From contig OX393577.1 in assembly GCA_947652605.1 (NCBI GenBank), forward strand, positions 69,340,108 to 69,404,107: DNA of 64,000 bases, in the 5' to 3' direction. Shown here piece after piece: positions 1-12,883 of the stretch; position 1 is the first letter of the stretch, and the number at the start of each line of letters is the position of its first letter. The stretch is from Elmis aenea (lineage: Eukaryota; Arthropoda; Insecta; Coleoptera; Elmidae). A program made the translations under genes and the position numbers. Below the pieces are notes generated by a model that worked only from the letters and a program-made list of their open reading frames with translations, was not told the DNA's origin and ran no database searches.

Positions 1-1390
1 TGGCATAAAGTGAACTGAACGTCCAACCACAACTGTGTTTAAATATTTAAAAATGTTTGAATTATAACCCAGATGGTGGCTTGCTTTAGTTGTTCCACAA
101 TGCAGTATAATAAAATGATTGTAATGATAAAAGATTGATTTAAATGTCACAACGATTTGAGGTAATATTGTGGTAATCTGCAAGAATTATTTTCGACATT
201 CCATTTGTAAGTATATAGGTATGTGTGTGGCAGATTACGTAACACCAGCCCTTGTAAATAATATTTTAAACTTCAGTGTTCTCTCCAATGCAGAATATCC
301 CCAATGCTGTAGTTAACCACAAATATTTTTTTTACAATGTTCCCTAATTATGACTAAAAAATGTATGTTTAAGATAATTACTACCTCTGAATACCTAAGC
401 TTGTACGTACAGTACAGCATTTGTCGTATAAAATATTAACACCCAAGTACATAGAATTTCAATAACATTTCTAGAATTCCCCCAACAAAACACTCCCGAA
501 GGAATTCCCGTTTTACAAAATGGAGCTAATATCTATAAACAAACCCAGCCAATAACTTTATGTTCCTCAAACGTTCATATATTTTCGGCCACGCTCACGA
601 AAACTTATCTATTATTTACCCAACGTATGGCTCATGTTTTACACCTTCATACGCAAATGTATATACAGTAAAAACCCTGAAAAGGCAAACAGTTATAACA
701 TCTACAATAAACATCGTTAGGAAAGCTGGTGGAAGTTCTGCGATATGCTGCTCGGAAAAGTTTGTGATAGTTGTAGATAATATAAAACAGCCGGTGCCTC
801 TTACTACTCAACGTGAATGACTTATGTTCTACAAACTTTTTTAATACCTTTAAGTATTTCCTGCAGAATGTTTCACGGAAGATGTACAACATTCGACTTT
901 TAACGAACTCGTAAACAAAATATGTTTGCACTAACTTCTAATCCTGTATTGGACATAAAACTAAAAAGTCATTGATGATTTACCTTATGCATAACATCAT
1001 GATCCTTATCAACGTTGGGTTTGCTGGTGAGTTAGTCATTCTCAACAAAAGTCCCCTCAAAATTTATTAGAACAATAGGTACAAGATGCAATAAAATAGT
1101 AAATACAGAAGTTTTTACGAATATCAGTGTCAATTTTAAGTGGGCTAGTTATCTTCACAGATTAATTAACAATAACGTATTAAGCTAAGTGCATTTAATT
1201 AAAAAAATACGCTTTTTCGAGCAGTAAGCCTTAAAAATATGTACATGAATATAGTCGAAAATTTAAATACTTTTAAATTAAACCTTTCTCTGCTATATTA
1301 TTTCCATATTTAATGTTAATTTTCAGTTTACTCCAACAACAAATTTCCTAAAAAAACATCTTTCACGTTTTAAGATCTGTGTTTCGCAAT
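1..1390. other. Non-coding AT-rich sequence, no gene recognised
   Basis: I see no coding exon with a family signature here. Short open frames of 60-95 codons overlap on both strands and look like chance. By inference this lies in the large intron of frequenin, whose first coding exon is on the minus strand at 26429-26492. Confidence 0.4.
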
Positions 1391-1823
1391 GAATCTGGAT
1401 AATCGTCTCCGATGGAAGGAACACATAAAGAAGAAAAAAAAAACTTGATCTTAAATACTAAGAAATGTACTTTCTGATTGGAAGAAAATCACAATTGTCT
1501 TTGCACTGTACAAACAAATCCTAAAGCCAGTCTGGACTTATAGGGTTCAGCTCTGGGGATGTGCAGCCAGAAGCAACATAGATAAGATCCAGGTCTTTCA
1601 AAATAGAGTGCTGCGAGGTATTGTCGATGCTCCATGGTACTAGAGGAATGACCATCTACATAGAGATCTGAAGATCCCAACCGTCAAAGAAGAGATCAAA
1701 AAGTTCGCAGAAAAGCACGAGGGAAGACTTCACTCCCATGGCAACACCTAGGTGCTGCAGCTCCTTGATAATGCTGGTTTGAAAAGAAGGCTCAAAAGGA
1801 TCAAACCTTTTGAACTGGTGTAG
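1391..1823 (+). pseudogene. Jockey-clade non-LTR retrotransposon, 3' end of ORF2 (decayed)
   Basis: This is a broken C-terminal part of a Jockey-type ORF2 polyprotein, downstream of the reverse transcriptase core. Translation shows in order NLDNRLRWKEHIKKKK, LYKQILKPVWTYRVQLWGCA, NRVLRGIVDAPWY, HRDLKIPTVKEEI and a terminal LLDNAGLKRRLKRIKPFEL followed by V and a TAG stop at 1821-1823. This order and the final FELV-stop are typical of Jockey-clade elements. The reading frame is interrupted by small indels (around 1440 and 1495) and by in-frame stops (for example 1639-1641), so it is dead. The 5' part, with the FADD catalytic core, is absent. A second, longer relative lies on the other strand at 16707-17425. 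Confidence 0.85.
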
Positions 1824-2602
1824 TGTATAACGCGTTACAATGCTAAAGCAGAGCATAGTGAACCTATGCGTAACACAACACACTTGTGTTTTATGTTAGA
1901 AACTAAGAAACACCAATCTTGGAAAAATACCTAGTCTTAAAGAATTTTAAAATAAAATGGTAGGTTAGTCTCCCTAGACTAGTAACAATATTTAAATGTA
2001 AAGAAAGAAGAAAAAATCTGTGTTAACTTATTTCAAAAAGGTTGCGTTGAGCTGTCTAATTCACGATAAAATATTGGCTGTGTCACATATTCATTTAGTA
2101 CTAAAACAAAAGTTTTTTAATATCTTAATATTTCAAATAAATCGTAGCCAATGATGAAGATTTATCAATAAATATAAACAAGACAAAAAAAATACATAAC
2201 ACACGCACATGGAACACGCAAATATATCTAATGTATTTCTTAAACATTTATCCAATAAAACTACTAAGGTTTTTCTGTTTTGGTATTCTAAACAACATAT
2301 TAATTCATGGCAAATTTTGTATTAACTGCTTGTAATATTGGTTTCATGAACCGAAATTTCGTTTAATTTTCGTTACCTAAACAAGCTGAGTGTGTTGTTT
2401 AATCTCATGCTCATTAACATTTAAGATCTCTGCAACTACTTCCGGGAAAACTGAACAATTCTGTAAAATTAGCTTGTAGAATGTAAAAAATGGATATATT
2501 TTGTTTTGGAAACTAAATTTCTTGCCCGAATTCTTATTTTTTGGGTGTCCATGGTACATATTCTTCTAAATAGTACATTGGTATTTAATTGTTGTTTAAT
2601 AC

Positions 2603-3790
2603 CAGGGACTGAGAACGGAACGAAAACGAAAACGTTAAACGAAATTAACCGGAATTTTTTTAAGAACGAAAACGAAACCGAAAACGAAATTATTATTTTT
2701 CGTTCAAGAACGAAAACGAAATAAATATTTTCCAAAACCGGTTTTAACCGGTTTTGTAGCTATTTCAATTTTATTTGTTGAACACAAACGCGAATTTATG
2801 TGCTGGGGAGACTCCATGATGCAGTAAAAAAATCTCACTTGAAATAAGTGAGCTTCACTTTTCTCCATATATTTACGTGAATATGTATTAACAACTTTAT
2901 TGTTTATGTTTATACTTGCAATTTCGTGTAACACAATTAACGGTACAGATATTCTCTATTTCTAATTTGTTTTTTAGATCATCAATATAGAATATACACT
3001 TGATTGGATATATATTATCAATGTGTATGTTTTATTTGCGTTTAGACATAATAATAGTAAAATTTATTCTTACTTCGAAAAGGACTAATGTAAAAGAAGA
3101 TTTATTGGAAAATGTGTTGCTAGTAAGATTTAACGGAATGTGAAAATGTATATTGTATGGTATGTAATGTACAAACTATAAAGTTAAGGTATATTTCAAG
3201 TTAATATAAGTTTTTTTTAATATCTTTTTTATTTATAACATTTAGTAAATTATCCACTTGAATCATTCTTTTGTCTTTTTAAATAATTACAGCAGGATCT
3301 TATTTAATTCAAATGCATAGATTTTTAGTACTAAAACAAATTTAAAACAGCACTTGCTATATTTTCATATTTTTAGATAAAGATCGTGTGTCTAATTTAA
3401 CCTAATCACGTTGTGTTTTTGCACCTTACGGGTGTTAAACTTAATAAAATGGTTAAATGTTACTGTGTTTAACGATTTGGTAAATTTAACATGGCGACGG
3501 TTCACCAGTCTAAAATATGCTGTCCGTGAGCATCAAACCCCATCGTCATCGTTTATATTTTAGTTGAGACGCAAATATTGTTATCGTATTTATAGAGGGT
3601 TGTGGTGACTAGAAAAAAAAATTGATTTTTTGACGAAAAAAAAATTGTAAAACCGGTTTTAACCGTTATTATTTCGGTTCACGAAAACGAAAAAAGATTT
3701 TTTTCGGTTAGAACGAAAAGAACGAAAACGATATATTTCGTTTTCGTTCGGAACAGAAACGAACGGAATTTTTTTCGTTTTTAGTCCCTG
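2603..3790. mobile_element. Non-autonomous hAT-type DNA transposon with 8-bp TSD
   Basis: The element begins CAGGGACTGAGAACGGAACG at 2603 and ends with the inverted equivalent, ...TTTTTAGTCCCTG, at 3790. It is flanked on both sides by the same 8 bases, TTTAATAC (2595-2602 and 3791-3798), the target duplication length of hAT transposases. The subterminal parts (about 2612-2755 and 3650-3780) carry many GAACGAAAACG-type repeats in opposite orientation, plus AACCGGTTTTAACCGG motifs that could base-pair. The 1.19-kb interior has no transposase reading frame, so it would have needed an enzyme in trans. The intact TSD suggests a fairly recent insertion. Confidence 0.9.
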
Positions 3791-3798
3791 TTTAATAC

Positions 3799-6332
3799 TG
3801 CAACAAACTTTTACAGTTTTAAGGAAAAGGCCAATGAAAGGAATGTAATTCAAATATTGCAACGTGGCGAATTAAACTTGAATGCTGGTACCTCTATTTG
3901 CTTCCTCAAATAAAACAAAATATTTACGTTATTCGTAAAAGTCAACGATCAATAACTTTAACTAATATGCACTTAAATTTTGCAGAAAATTAAATCACCA
4001 TTAAAATTGCTGTAAATTAAAAATTACTTATCTCAATATTTTCAGCCACTTTTAATCTTATTACTTATTTTATGTACCAATTTCAGTAAATCCTTTACGC
4101 TCCATCAGCAGAAAAAGAGGAAGTGGTCGGTTTAAAAGCAGTGTAACATAACTCCTAGCTTTTAACCAAAATCGATATGTATGCTAAAACTGCTACAATG
4201 AAAGCGACAAACTTAAATCATCCTGTTTACCTTTTGGCGTGAATATTGACATGCTTTTAAGTTATTATTTATTTATTATTTGTAAAAGGAAAATAGCATT
4301 TGCAATCGATAAAACAAATTATAAGCGTACGTTGTGCATATATGGGCGCCGTTACCGATATTTTCAACTGAATAAACATATCAGTCAATACACAGAATAT
4401 CATTTGTTTTAGCTCCTTTGTTTTTTTGAAGATTTGCTGAGAATCTCGTTTATTATTCGTGTTTTCGCACACCCCCTTTTTTTAATATCATCGCCTCTGC
4501 TCTCTCGATTACTTTTTTGTGAATGTTTTTCTCCAAAACACGACCAAGAAAATCGTTTATTATTTCTGTTCTGTATGCACCCCTCATAATGGGTGTATTT
4601 TGATAACGTTTCTGATTTACTTTGGCGACAAAAACTTTTGACATGTATTGATAGCCTATAAATTATCCGTGCGTGTGGAACATGGCGTGTTATAAGCTTA
4701 TTCTGTATCTATTATTCAAACAATTGCCCCGGAAGAGATACATATCGTGTTTCGAGGTTAAAGAGGTGCAATTCGCTTCATTATTAAACACAAAATACGT
4801 TTTCTAAATAAAATATTTCATCTCGTCTAGGTTGTGCAACGAAAAACGTCCGAATCTGAGGTTGAAAAACGTTTTGATGGTAGTTACAGGCTTATCTCAT
4901 AACGTAACTAACTGCCCTGACGGTGGCACCTCCAATGTCGTACAAAACATCACACAACTTTCAATTTCAAAATGATTTTATCATGGAAAACAACAGCATA
5001 GGTACATCATTTTGTTTTTTTTTATATCCCCTAAACCCCATTTGTTTAATTCTTATACTACTGAGATCATCCTATTGAGAAATTTCTTTTCTTCCTTATA
5101 TTTTTTTAATTAAAGATCTTCAAGGTAGGTTGCTTGAATGCAGTGTGCAAATTTATCTAAAAATAAAATTTTATTGGCTTTAGACAGTTCTAATTGCACA
5201 GTATCGTTAACAAACTTTACAAGTTTGAAGATTAGTCGCTGTCAACCGACTTTACAATTATTTGCAGGTTTCGGCCCAATGATCGCTTTAAAATTCTCTC
5301 TTCCGATCCAGTTTCAAACCTTTAGCTAACTTAAAACAATACCCCAGCGTGGCATTATGTTAAATTTGGAGTTTTTTAAGTAATTAGGAAGAATGTTAAC
5401 TAAAAGTTGGACACTTCCAAAAAGTTACTTAGTTTAGACTTTTAGGAAAGTTTTAATCTGCTTGGACTTATTGATTTAAACGCAACCTGCATTTTTTAGT
5501 TTAATATAGGATTAAGGGAGATATCTTTGTGTACAACTTGTTAGATGGATCAAAACCTTATTTTTGTTAACGATCTTGTTTCTACGTAAAAACATTCAAT
5601 TAAATTCATTTCACCTTCGATTTTCACATCACAAGACTCTCTTATAGATAGATTTCCAAGCGTTCAATACCTAGATGCTTACAAAAATAAAAAATCGCTT
5701 CAAATTTATCACCCTTTTTTGCATACTCAGTGGAACATATTTTATCAACTAATGTACCTTCCCTCTTTTAGTATTTCCGAACACGCCATGACCAAAAATA
5801 AATACCCCAATGACTTTTAGCAAAGGAAACCCCACAATTTCAAAAATATCTTTGGACATAACCATAAAAAATTCACTCGACAAAAATTGCCGGCTAAACT
5901 TTGCGATTTGTTACACGAACAAACAAAATACCTTCGTATGCAAATATTTGGAGGCGAATCGAGCGGTTAAAGTCGCGTGAAATGTAGTTGCCTTGATTAA
6001 AGGGCCGTGACCTTGTATAGGGGGCTGTGGAACTGGGTAACGGTGAAAATACCGTATAATTCCGTGGGCGCTCCTGAAGCATTTGTCTTTCTAAACCAAC
6101 CCCGCAAGTAAGTGTCGCGGTCGCGGTTTTCAATCACTATCTGGTTAGGTCGAGATTTTCTTAGCGAACAGGAGTGAAAAGTAAATAAAAATAATCTGTA
6201 ACTAAACTGTTTCCGCTGTATAGCCACCCTTGAAGGTAACCCAAATATCAGACAACCGTAAATATCACTATCTAAAAGTCCGTTGTTATAATTAAAGCAC
6301 AGCAGTACCCTAATCTCCAATTATCTACGCTA
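3799..6332. other. Non-coding stretch, no gene assigned
   Basis: No exon with a recognisable family was found. A 63-codon minus-strand frame at 4453-4644 is rich in K, R, E and V and looks more protein-like than its surroundings, but I recognise no domain in it. The GC-richer patch at 5900-6180 has overlapping minus-strand frames with no family signature. Confidence 0.3.
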
Positions 6333-6758
6333 CACCAACGTTTGCCAAACTTTTCAGACAACGGTGCTTCTTGCTGCCCCCTCCAATACGCACAACAAAA
6401 TATGGCCTACAAGTAATAATAACTTTCTCATCAAAAAATTCGCGAACACAACGAAAGGACATCAAATAAAACTTTTTCTGGCAAATATTTAAATGTAACA
6501 TATGTGAAGAATGCGTTTACGCATTACGTATTATTTTTACGTTATCTAAAAATGTTGGACACCCCAAGCAATGCTTTTCCATCTTTAGTTTGTTCAAAAA
6601 TGGCCTAAAACAATATTGTCCAGATCTTTAAAATTTTAAAAAACATTTGGAGGGTGTAGCTTTTATTTATTTACACACCATACCCAATATGTGCCAAAAT
6701 TTTATGTTTCATATGCCGATTGTTCTTATAGCCGCGGAACACAGTTTGGGAAACGCTG
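6333..6758. mobile_element. Decayed hAT-like MITE with direct flanking repeat
   Basis: The left end reads CACCAACGTTTGCCAAAC. The right end reads GTTTGGGAAACGCTG, whose reverse complement CAGCGTTTCCCAAAC is a typical hAT terminus, followed inward by a TTCCGCGG motif. Both ends are flanked by the same ten bases, ATCTACGCTA (6323-6332 and 6759-6768), consistent with an 8-bp duplication plus chance extension. The 426-bp interior has no transposase. It includes, at about 6540-6650, an inverted copy of the 165-bp repeat family also found at 19085-19680. Confidence 0.6.
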
Positions 6759-6936
6759 ATCTACGCTATTTTATCCTTGCATTACGAAATTTAAGTTTAA
6801 TTTTGTCGTTGTTCCGCGGAGCCAACCAATTTTAGCATGAAACAACGTACAAAACTTTTCTTTGCACAAAAATATTCCCACAAACTACCTAAAAACTTCT
6901 AGATCAATACAACTCTGGGGTGTTATAGCTTTTACA

Positions 6937-7770
6937 TGATATTGGTTACTCTGTATCATATAATTTGAACCTGCTTTGCATACAAAAACTGTTACCTATT
7001 TTCAGAAAGTAATTCTCCAAGACAACCCCAGTATAGTTGATGTTCGTTATTACTGTCCAATATGAGTGCGGACCATTTTTTTTTTCTCCCAACTTTTAGC
7101 GGGGCACTTATTGAGTGTAATTCTAATAGGCGAAACGAGGGTTTATGTATATATCGTCTTAAGGGTTAAGTTCAATGATTTTTTGTAAGGTGTTTGGGGG
7201 CCAAAAAAGTTCTTTCGCGGGCGGAATATGGTCCGCGGGTCGCTAGTTACACAGCTCTGTGCTATGCATTATAAATTCTAAAATCGTGTAGGCTGCGACC
7301 TCTACTAGTGAAATTTTCTACTTAAATTTTGTATCAGGAGCACATAAAGGAGGTGGCAAGAACGCTACGACATATGCGACTGTTACAACCGACGTGTTAA
7401 AAAGAAACAAACAGCGTCTTGCCTTTCTGGACTAGATTTAAGTAGCAACGTCTGATATGAAATCCATCTCCTTCTAACTCATCAACAATGTAGCGTTCAT
7501 TTGACGTCCGTATTTTGGCATGTTTACATTCATTCAACCATAACAGCTGATCTTAAATGATTTTAAAAAGGTAAATTTTAGCCTTAATAACGTCATTAAG
7601 AGTAAAATAAGAAATAATGGCATCATAAACTAAAGTAATCTTTCAATAAATGCAAAATTTGAAACATAAATTGAGAAATGTTTTGCATTACGAAACACGC
7701 GGTAAATTCAAAAATTAAAAACTACTTATAACTTTTCTCATACCTTCGATTATTTTTTACTCCTAAATAA
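6937..7770. repeat. Dispersed repeat, copy A of an 0.8-kb direct pair
   Basis: This block starts at GATATTGGTTACTCTGTATC and runs to about ATACCTTCGATTATTTTTTA. It recurs with high similarity at 10121-10900 in the same orientation, 3.2 kb away. Both copies contain the GC-rich run TCGCGGGCGGAATATGGTCC followed by AGTTACACAGCTCTG. The reverse complement of that run, CAGAGCTGTGTAACT, resembles a hAT terminus. No coding potential is seen. Copy A contains about 14 bases missing in copy B near 7290. Confidence 0.8.
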
Positions 7771-7894
7771 CAATTATTTACCATCAGTTGGTTGAAATAA
7801 TGATTAAAAAGTTTTGAATAAAACGTATGAATGGATTTTTATCCCATTTCCTTAAATATTTTGACTGCAGTCTTTGGGGAAACTTTTGCAATTG

Positions 7895-8165
7895 TCTCCT
7901 TGTATCTAGAAATTTTAAAGACACCTTAAGTAATGCATTTCTAGCTAAAGTTTGCTCAAAAAGGCCTTAAACAGCTCTTCAAGGTTTTCAAAAACGTTAC
8001 TAGTGTATAATAACCTTGCATTTTTGTTGACCAACAAGTTTAACGTTTTGCGATGGTCCCCATATTTTCTAAAAATCTTGAGAAAATCATAAGCAATACA
8101 TTTCCACTTTAAGTTTGTTCAAAAAAACGGCCTGATACAGATTTTTACAACTTTTGAAAATTAAA
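7895..8165 (-). repeat. Satellite-like 165-bp repeat family, about 1.6 inverted monomers
   Basis: AGTTTGCTCAAAAAGGCC at about 7948 recurs as AGTTTGTTCAAAAAAACGGCC about 165 bases later. This matches the monomer length of the array at 19085-19680, of which it is the inverted relative. AAGCAATACATTTCCA and the GATGGTCC part of the monomer are also present. Confidence 0.65.
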
Positions 8166-9420
8166 AAAAAAACTCATTAACATTCTGTTGAAATAATTTT
8201 TTTTTGAGTTTTACAAACGCAACGTTACCACTTAAAGGTTCAACATATAAATTTTAAGTGAAGTTTCGGTTATGTTACAGAACATTTGTTTACCTTGGAA
8301 TAAAGTTGCGTAACTGTATTTCGTTAAATATTGAATTGTTTTTTTTATGTGGGTATATAACTAAAAGTAACGCAGATGTGATCCCGCTACAACTGGGAGT
8401 AGCAAGAACTAATACAACATATAGCAATTTTAAATTTTATATGTCTGTGTTGTTTTATGGTTAATAAATCAACGATCTACTGAGATTTGGCGTAACCATC
8501 TGGAATTTATGATGTTTGTATGGTTAATACAAAAATGCATGATTTATTAAAATTGCCGTTTTGCCGTTCGCCTCTTCGCTTCAATACCGAATATTCTCAG
8601 AATTAGGAGTTGTTTTCGAGCTCATTCCGTCGTTTTGCATTGTACAGCAGATTGCCTGTTTTGTTTCAACGTAAATCGGGCCAAAGAGGTGAGCGATAAT
8701 ACGACTTCTTGCAAGTTTAGCTTGGAAGTGACATACACAGATTCCATAAACATTAAGTTTGGTTGTAGGTAAGTTGTAAACCAGAGACATTATGTTCAGC
8801 GGAATCACCAAAGATTAAATGCAGCCTATCCACTATTATTAAACACAACCTTTGACGGAAAACAATTAAATAGTGTCTGGTGTTTTATGTAATTCAACTT
8901 ATGTAACGCTAAAAGAATCATTTAATAGTTTACCAAATACTTTTCCTTGCTTCTAAGTTATGTGAAACAGTAACCAAAGGGTTTATGTTTCACCAGAACA
9001 GAGATCTCGGAAATTTTTAGGTATCTCATGGTTTTCAGTTGTCCATATCATTCAGGATATGAATTGTATCGATAATTTATTAATAATTAGTGTTGCGTAT
9101 TCGCCTTTTTTTAAATTATATTACATTTTATTGACTTATTCTTTAGTTTTACTAACGAAACATTAAAAGTTAATGTTGTTATTCGCTTTTATGTTGGAAA
9201 GTTTTTTAATTATTGGTTAAATATGTGCGCTGATGTTTATTTATGAATATGCAATTCATATTTGGATATCGCTTGCTTGTTTTGTTAACGATTAATGTAC
9301 TTTATGCTGTTAAACAAGCAAGTGATTAAAATTTTGGTGTTGCTAATTGTAAACTACACAAGCTATACTTGTCTAGTAGGTTATTTCAGCAGTTCTGAAC
9401 GAGTTTCCATCAATGTATCG

Positions 9421-9637
9421 CTTGGCCACACTGTGAAGCGTCATGTGCCCCTTATCAGTTAGGCCATTTCAAAAGAACTTTATTTATGCTAAGAACTTAC
9501 AGTGTAAATTATAAGTGCGAAAATTGTTGAGTCATAATTTCCACCAAAAAAAAAAACAAAAACGGGTTTTGTATTTGACACATGCTCTGTAGAAGCTTTA
9601 CGTCTGCCTTGGGGGTCCATGGACTCATGGTTTAGAA
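9421..9637. repeat. hAT-like fragment, first of two related copies
   Basis: CTTGGCCACACTGTGAAGCG, AAAAGAACTTTATTTATGC, TACAGTGTAAA, CTGTAGAAG and TTGGGGGTCCATGG occur here in the same order as in the copy at 9836-10063. The pair is 425 bases apart in the same orientation. The ends of this copy are poorly preserved. Confidence 0.55.
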
Positions 9638-9835
9638 CATAATGTCTTACGGTATCATTGTTATCATCCATATATGCGGTGCATATTGCAAAAAAGGTAC
9701 CGACGCTTGGGCGTCTTTTGCTAAAATTGACAAAAACTGCTTCGACTATGATAGCTAAACATGCCCAGGTAATTTTAGAACCATGACTTTAATAATTTTC
9801 TAGTTATTGTATCTAAACCGGGTTTTGCCTTGCCG

Positions 9836-10063
9836 CAGTGGTTTTGTACCCCTTGGCCACACTGTGAAACGTCATCAGTTGGTCGATATCAGTAGAACTT
9901 TATTTATGCATAGAACATACAGTGTAAAAAATATTTAGTGCAAAAATTTTTGGTTTTTTCTTCCCATCAACAAATTTTGCCGTTCATTCAATTTGACACG
10001 TACCCCCTGTAGAAGTTTCAGGTATTCCTTGGGGGCCCATGGGCCCCTGGTTTAAAAACCCTG
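9836..10063. mobile_element. hAT-like MITE remnant, second related copy
   Basis: The left end reads CAGTGGTTTTGTACCCCTTG and the right end CCCCTGGTTTAAAAACCCTG. The CAG...CTG termini and GGCCCATGGGCC core are typical of small hAT elements. No clean target-site duplication is visible, so the boundaries are approximate. No coding sequence is present. Confidence 0.5.
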
Positions 10064-10120
10064 GCCTATTTTATATAATCCAAGCTGTAAAATGATTTCC
10101 TGCCATTATAAAAATAATTT

Positions 10121-10900
10121 TGATATTGGTTACTCTGTATCATATAATTTGAACCTGCTTTGCATACAAAAACTGTCACTTATTTTCAGAAAATAATATT
10201 CTACAAGACAACCAACTTCTATTTGAGTGCGGGCCATTTCTTTTTCTCTAAAGTTTTAGCGGACCACTATCGAGTATAATTCTAATAGGCAAAACGAAAG
10301 TTTATGTATATAGCGTCTAAAGGGTTATTGAATGTTTTTTTGTAAGGTGTTTAGGGGCCAAAAAAGTTCTTTCGCGGGCGGAATATGGTCCGCGGGTCGC
10401 CAGTTACACAGCTCTGTGCTATACATTATAAATTCTAAAATCGTGTAGGTGAAATTTTCTACTTATATTTTGTATCAGGAGCACATAAAGGAGGTGGCAA
10501 GAACGCTACGACATATGCGACTCTTACAACCGACGTGTTAAAAAGAAACAAACAGCGTCTTGCATTTCTGGACTAGATTTAAGTAGCAACGTCCGATATA
10601 AAATCCATCTCCTTCTAACTCATCAACAATGTAGCGTTCATTTGATGTCCGTAATTTGACATGTTTACATTCATTCAACCATAACAGCTGATCTTAAATG
10701 ATTTTAAAAAGTTAAATTTTAGCTTTAATAACGTCAGTCAGGGCAAAATAAAAAATATTTGCCTCATAAACTTAAATAATCTTTCAATAAATGCAACATT
10801 TGAACCATAAATTGAGAAAAGTTCAGCACTACGAAACACGCGGTAATTTCAAAAATTAAAAACTATTTATAACTTTTTTTATACCTTCGACTATTTTTTA
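10121..10900. repeat. Dispersed repeat, copy B of the 0.8-kb direct pair
   Basis: This is the second copy of the block at 6937-7770, with the same order of landmarks: GATATTGGTTACTCTGTATC, TCGCGGGCGGAATATGGTCC, GAGCACATAAAGGAGGTGGC and ACATTCATTCAACCATAACA. It differs by scattered substitutions and short deletions, so the two copies are old relatives and not an assembly echo. Confidence 0.8.
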
Positions 10901-12578
10901 AATAAAGCAATGCTTCAAATTTGTTAAAAAATATCTGCATTGAGTGTTTTAGACCGACAACAAAACTAATGAACACGCGACAAGAAAACAATGAGGAAGT
11001 AGCGTTGCAGCACAGTTTTTTCTCATTCCGCTCATTTCATTATCAAAGTTGCTGTGTAAACTGAAAAGGAAGTATAGGGGTCGTAATGGAACGTTCCACT
11101 TTACGACCTTAGACGGATTAAAGTATCTTAAATAACACATCTGCAACGATTCATCACAAACTTTCTAGACGCCCAACTCTCTTTGCAGCATCTCTTTATG
11201 TGCGATAATAATTATAATTAATGAGACAGCGATGGAACCAAACGGCAGAAAAGGCTTAAATATTAATTAAAATTATGTGAAGTTTTTACTGATAGCCATT
11301 CTGAGTGTCTACTAATTTATATCTAAAGCATAATTATTTTTTAAATAAATGCAACTGGTTAACTAAAGCTATTACTTTAATGAAATTTTTATTTAAGGTT
11401 TCGATTACTTTAACTGAGACAATCTTCTACTACAAGAAGCTTGAACAAACTGCATTTGAACAGTATCTAATGCAACAAGTATTTCGCAAATGATCTGGCT
11501 ATCAACTGTAAAACAACAGCATTAAACTTAAAATGATCTTTAAAGTTGCCCAATAAGTGTAGTGTTTATTTAATCAGTCAAATTTAATTGAAACCAAACA
11601 CATAAAATGTTGTAGTGTAGTGTATTATTGCTCATAAAAATTGTGTATCTCCAGAAGTAAATATTCTGGACTCAAATTAATCTTCGCATAAAATTTGCAT
11701 TGCAAAATTTTGTGTTCCGAATTTTAATTTCTTATAAGCAAAACATGTTTGCTACTTGTTTGAGTATATTTGTTTATTAAATTCACAGTATTAATATTAT
11801 TCCAAATATAAATAAATAAAACTTTCTCCTGAAAACACCGTTGCAGAAAACTCTGGTTCCTAATATTTGTTCTATGAAATGAACAGTATTAGATGATACC
11901 TTAAGTTTCCAGTTTAAAATTCTCAAATAAACAACAAAATACAACTTTGAACAAGCTTAACAACCGAGGCAACAATTTTTACAATGCTTGTAGCTTATTA
12001 AGCACAGCTGCATACAGAATCTAGTAAACGCCATAATCCACACTTTATTCTGTAGGGCGTTCTTAAACATGTTAAGCACAGAGAAAATTATGGCAAAATT
12101 GTCCTCGCCAAATCGCCGATGAAAAGCAACCAGAATAGAAATGTCCCTCAATTAATGCTTGTTGTTCTCAAATACATACAACAGTCGCTTAGATTAGGCA
12201 AAATTTAGTTTGAACTGAAACTGTCTCTCCGATTCCGTTGAAATTACTCAAACTTCAGACGTTTAGCTGTTACAGGAAGTTATATGATCCGCAACTGAAA
12301 TCTAATGCATTAGTAAAACAATACCAAATCAATGAAACATTTGCATTGTTGATATATATATGTATAAACAAATGAAACTAATTGCTTTATTCAGAATCCT
12401 CCGACCATCAGTTATATTTATTTATTTATTTACACAGAACAGAACAAAACATGCCGAGCCCAAATTATGTTCTCGTTTTTATTATTAATATAAGTACATA
12501 GATAGTACAGTAAATGATCTGTACTATTTTTCATTGTTCTAAATATTTTTAAATCATCAGCTTATTATAAGTATTCAC

Positions 12579-12652
12579 AATTTAGAATTTAGAATTTAGA
12601 ATTTAGAATTTAGAATTTAGAATTTAGAATTCAGAATTTAGAATTTAGAATT
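12579..12652. repeat. Heptanucleotide tandem repeat (ATTTAGA)n
   Basis: About ten and a half head-to-tail copies of a 7-base unit, TTTAGAA in one register, with a single T-to-C change near 12632. It lies in otherwise plain AT-rich DNA. Confidence 0.95.
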
Positions 12653-12883
12653 AATAAACCTAAATAAGCATTAGCGAAAAACATTATCATAAAATCAAAA
12701 TATACCACCATGTTGTACTTTAAAAGTTCATTTATAATTATAAATAAGTTTAATCAAAAGTTACTTGTCTGTTTTTAAAAAGATTTTTAAACAATTCGAT
12801 CATGGATTGTACAATTAGTGTCAAAACTACACCATAACTTTATCTCTTCGCCATCTTAATGGCAACAAACATGCATACACAAA

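Noticed and set aside
4453..4644. 63-codon minus-strand frame rich in charged residues
   Set aside because: Composition alone looks protein-like, but I recognise no domain, no neighbours and no splice context.
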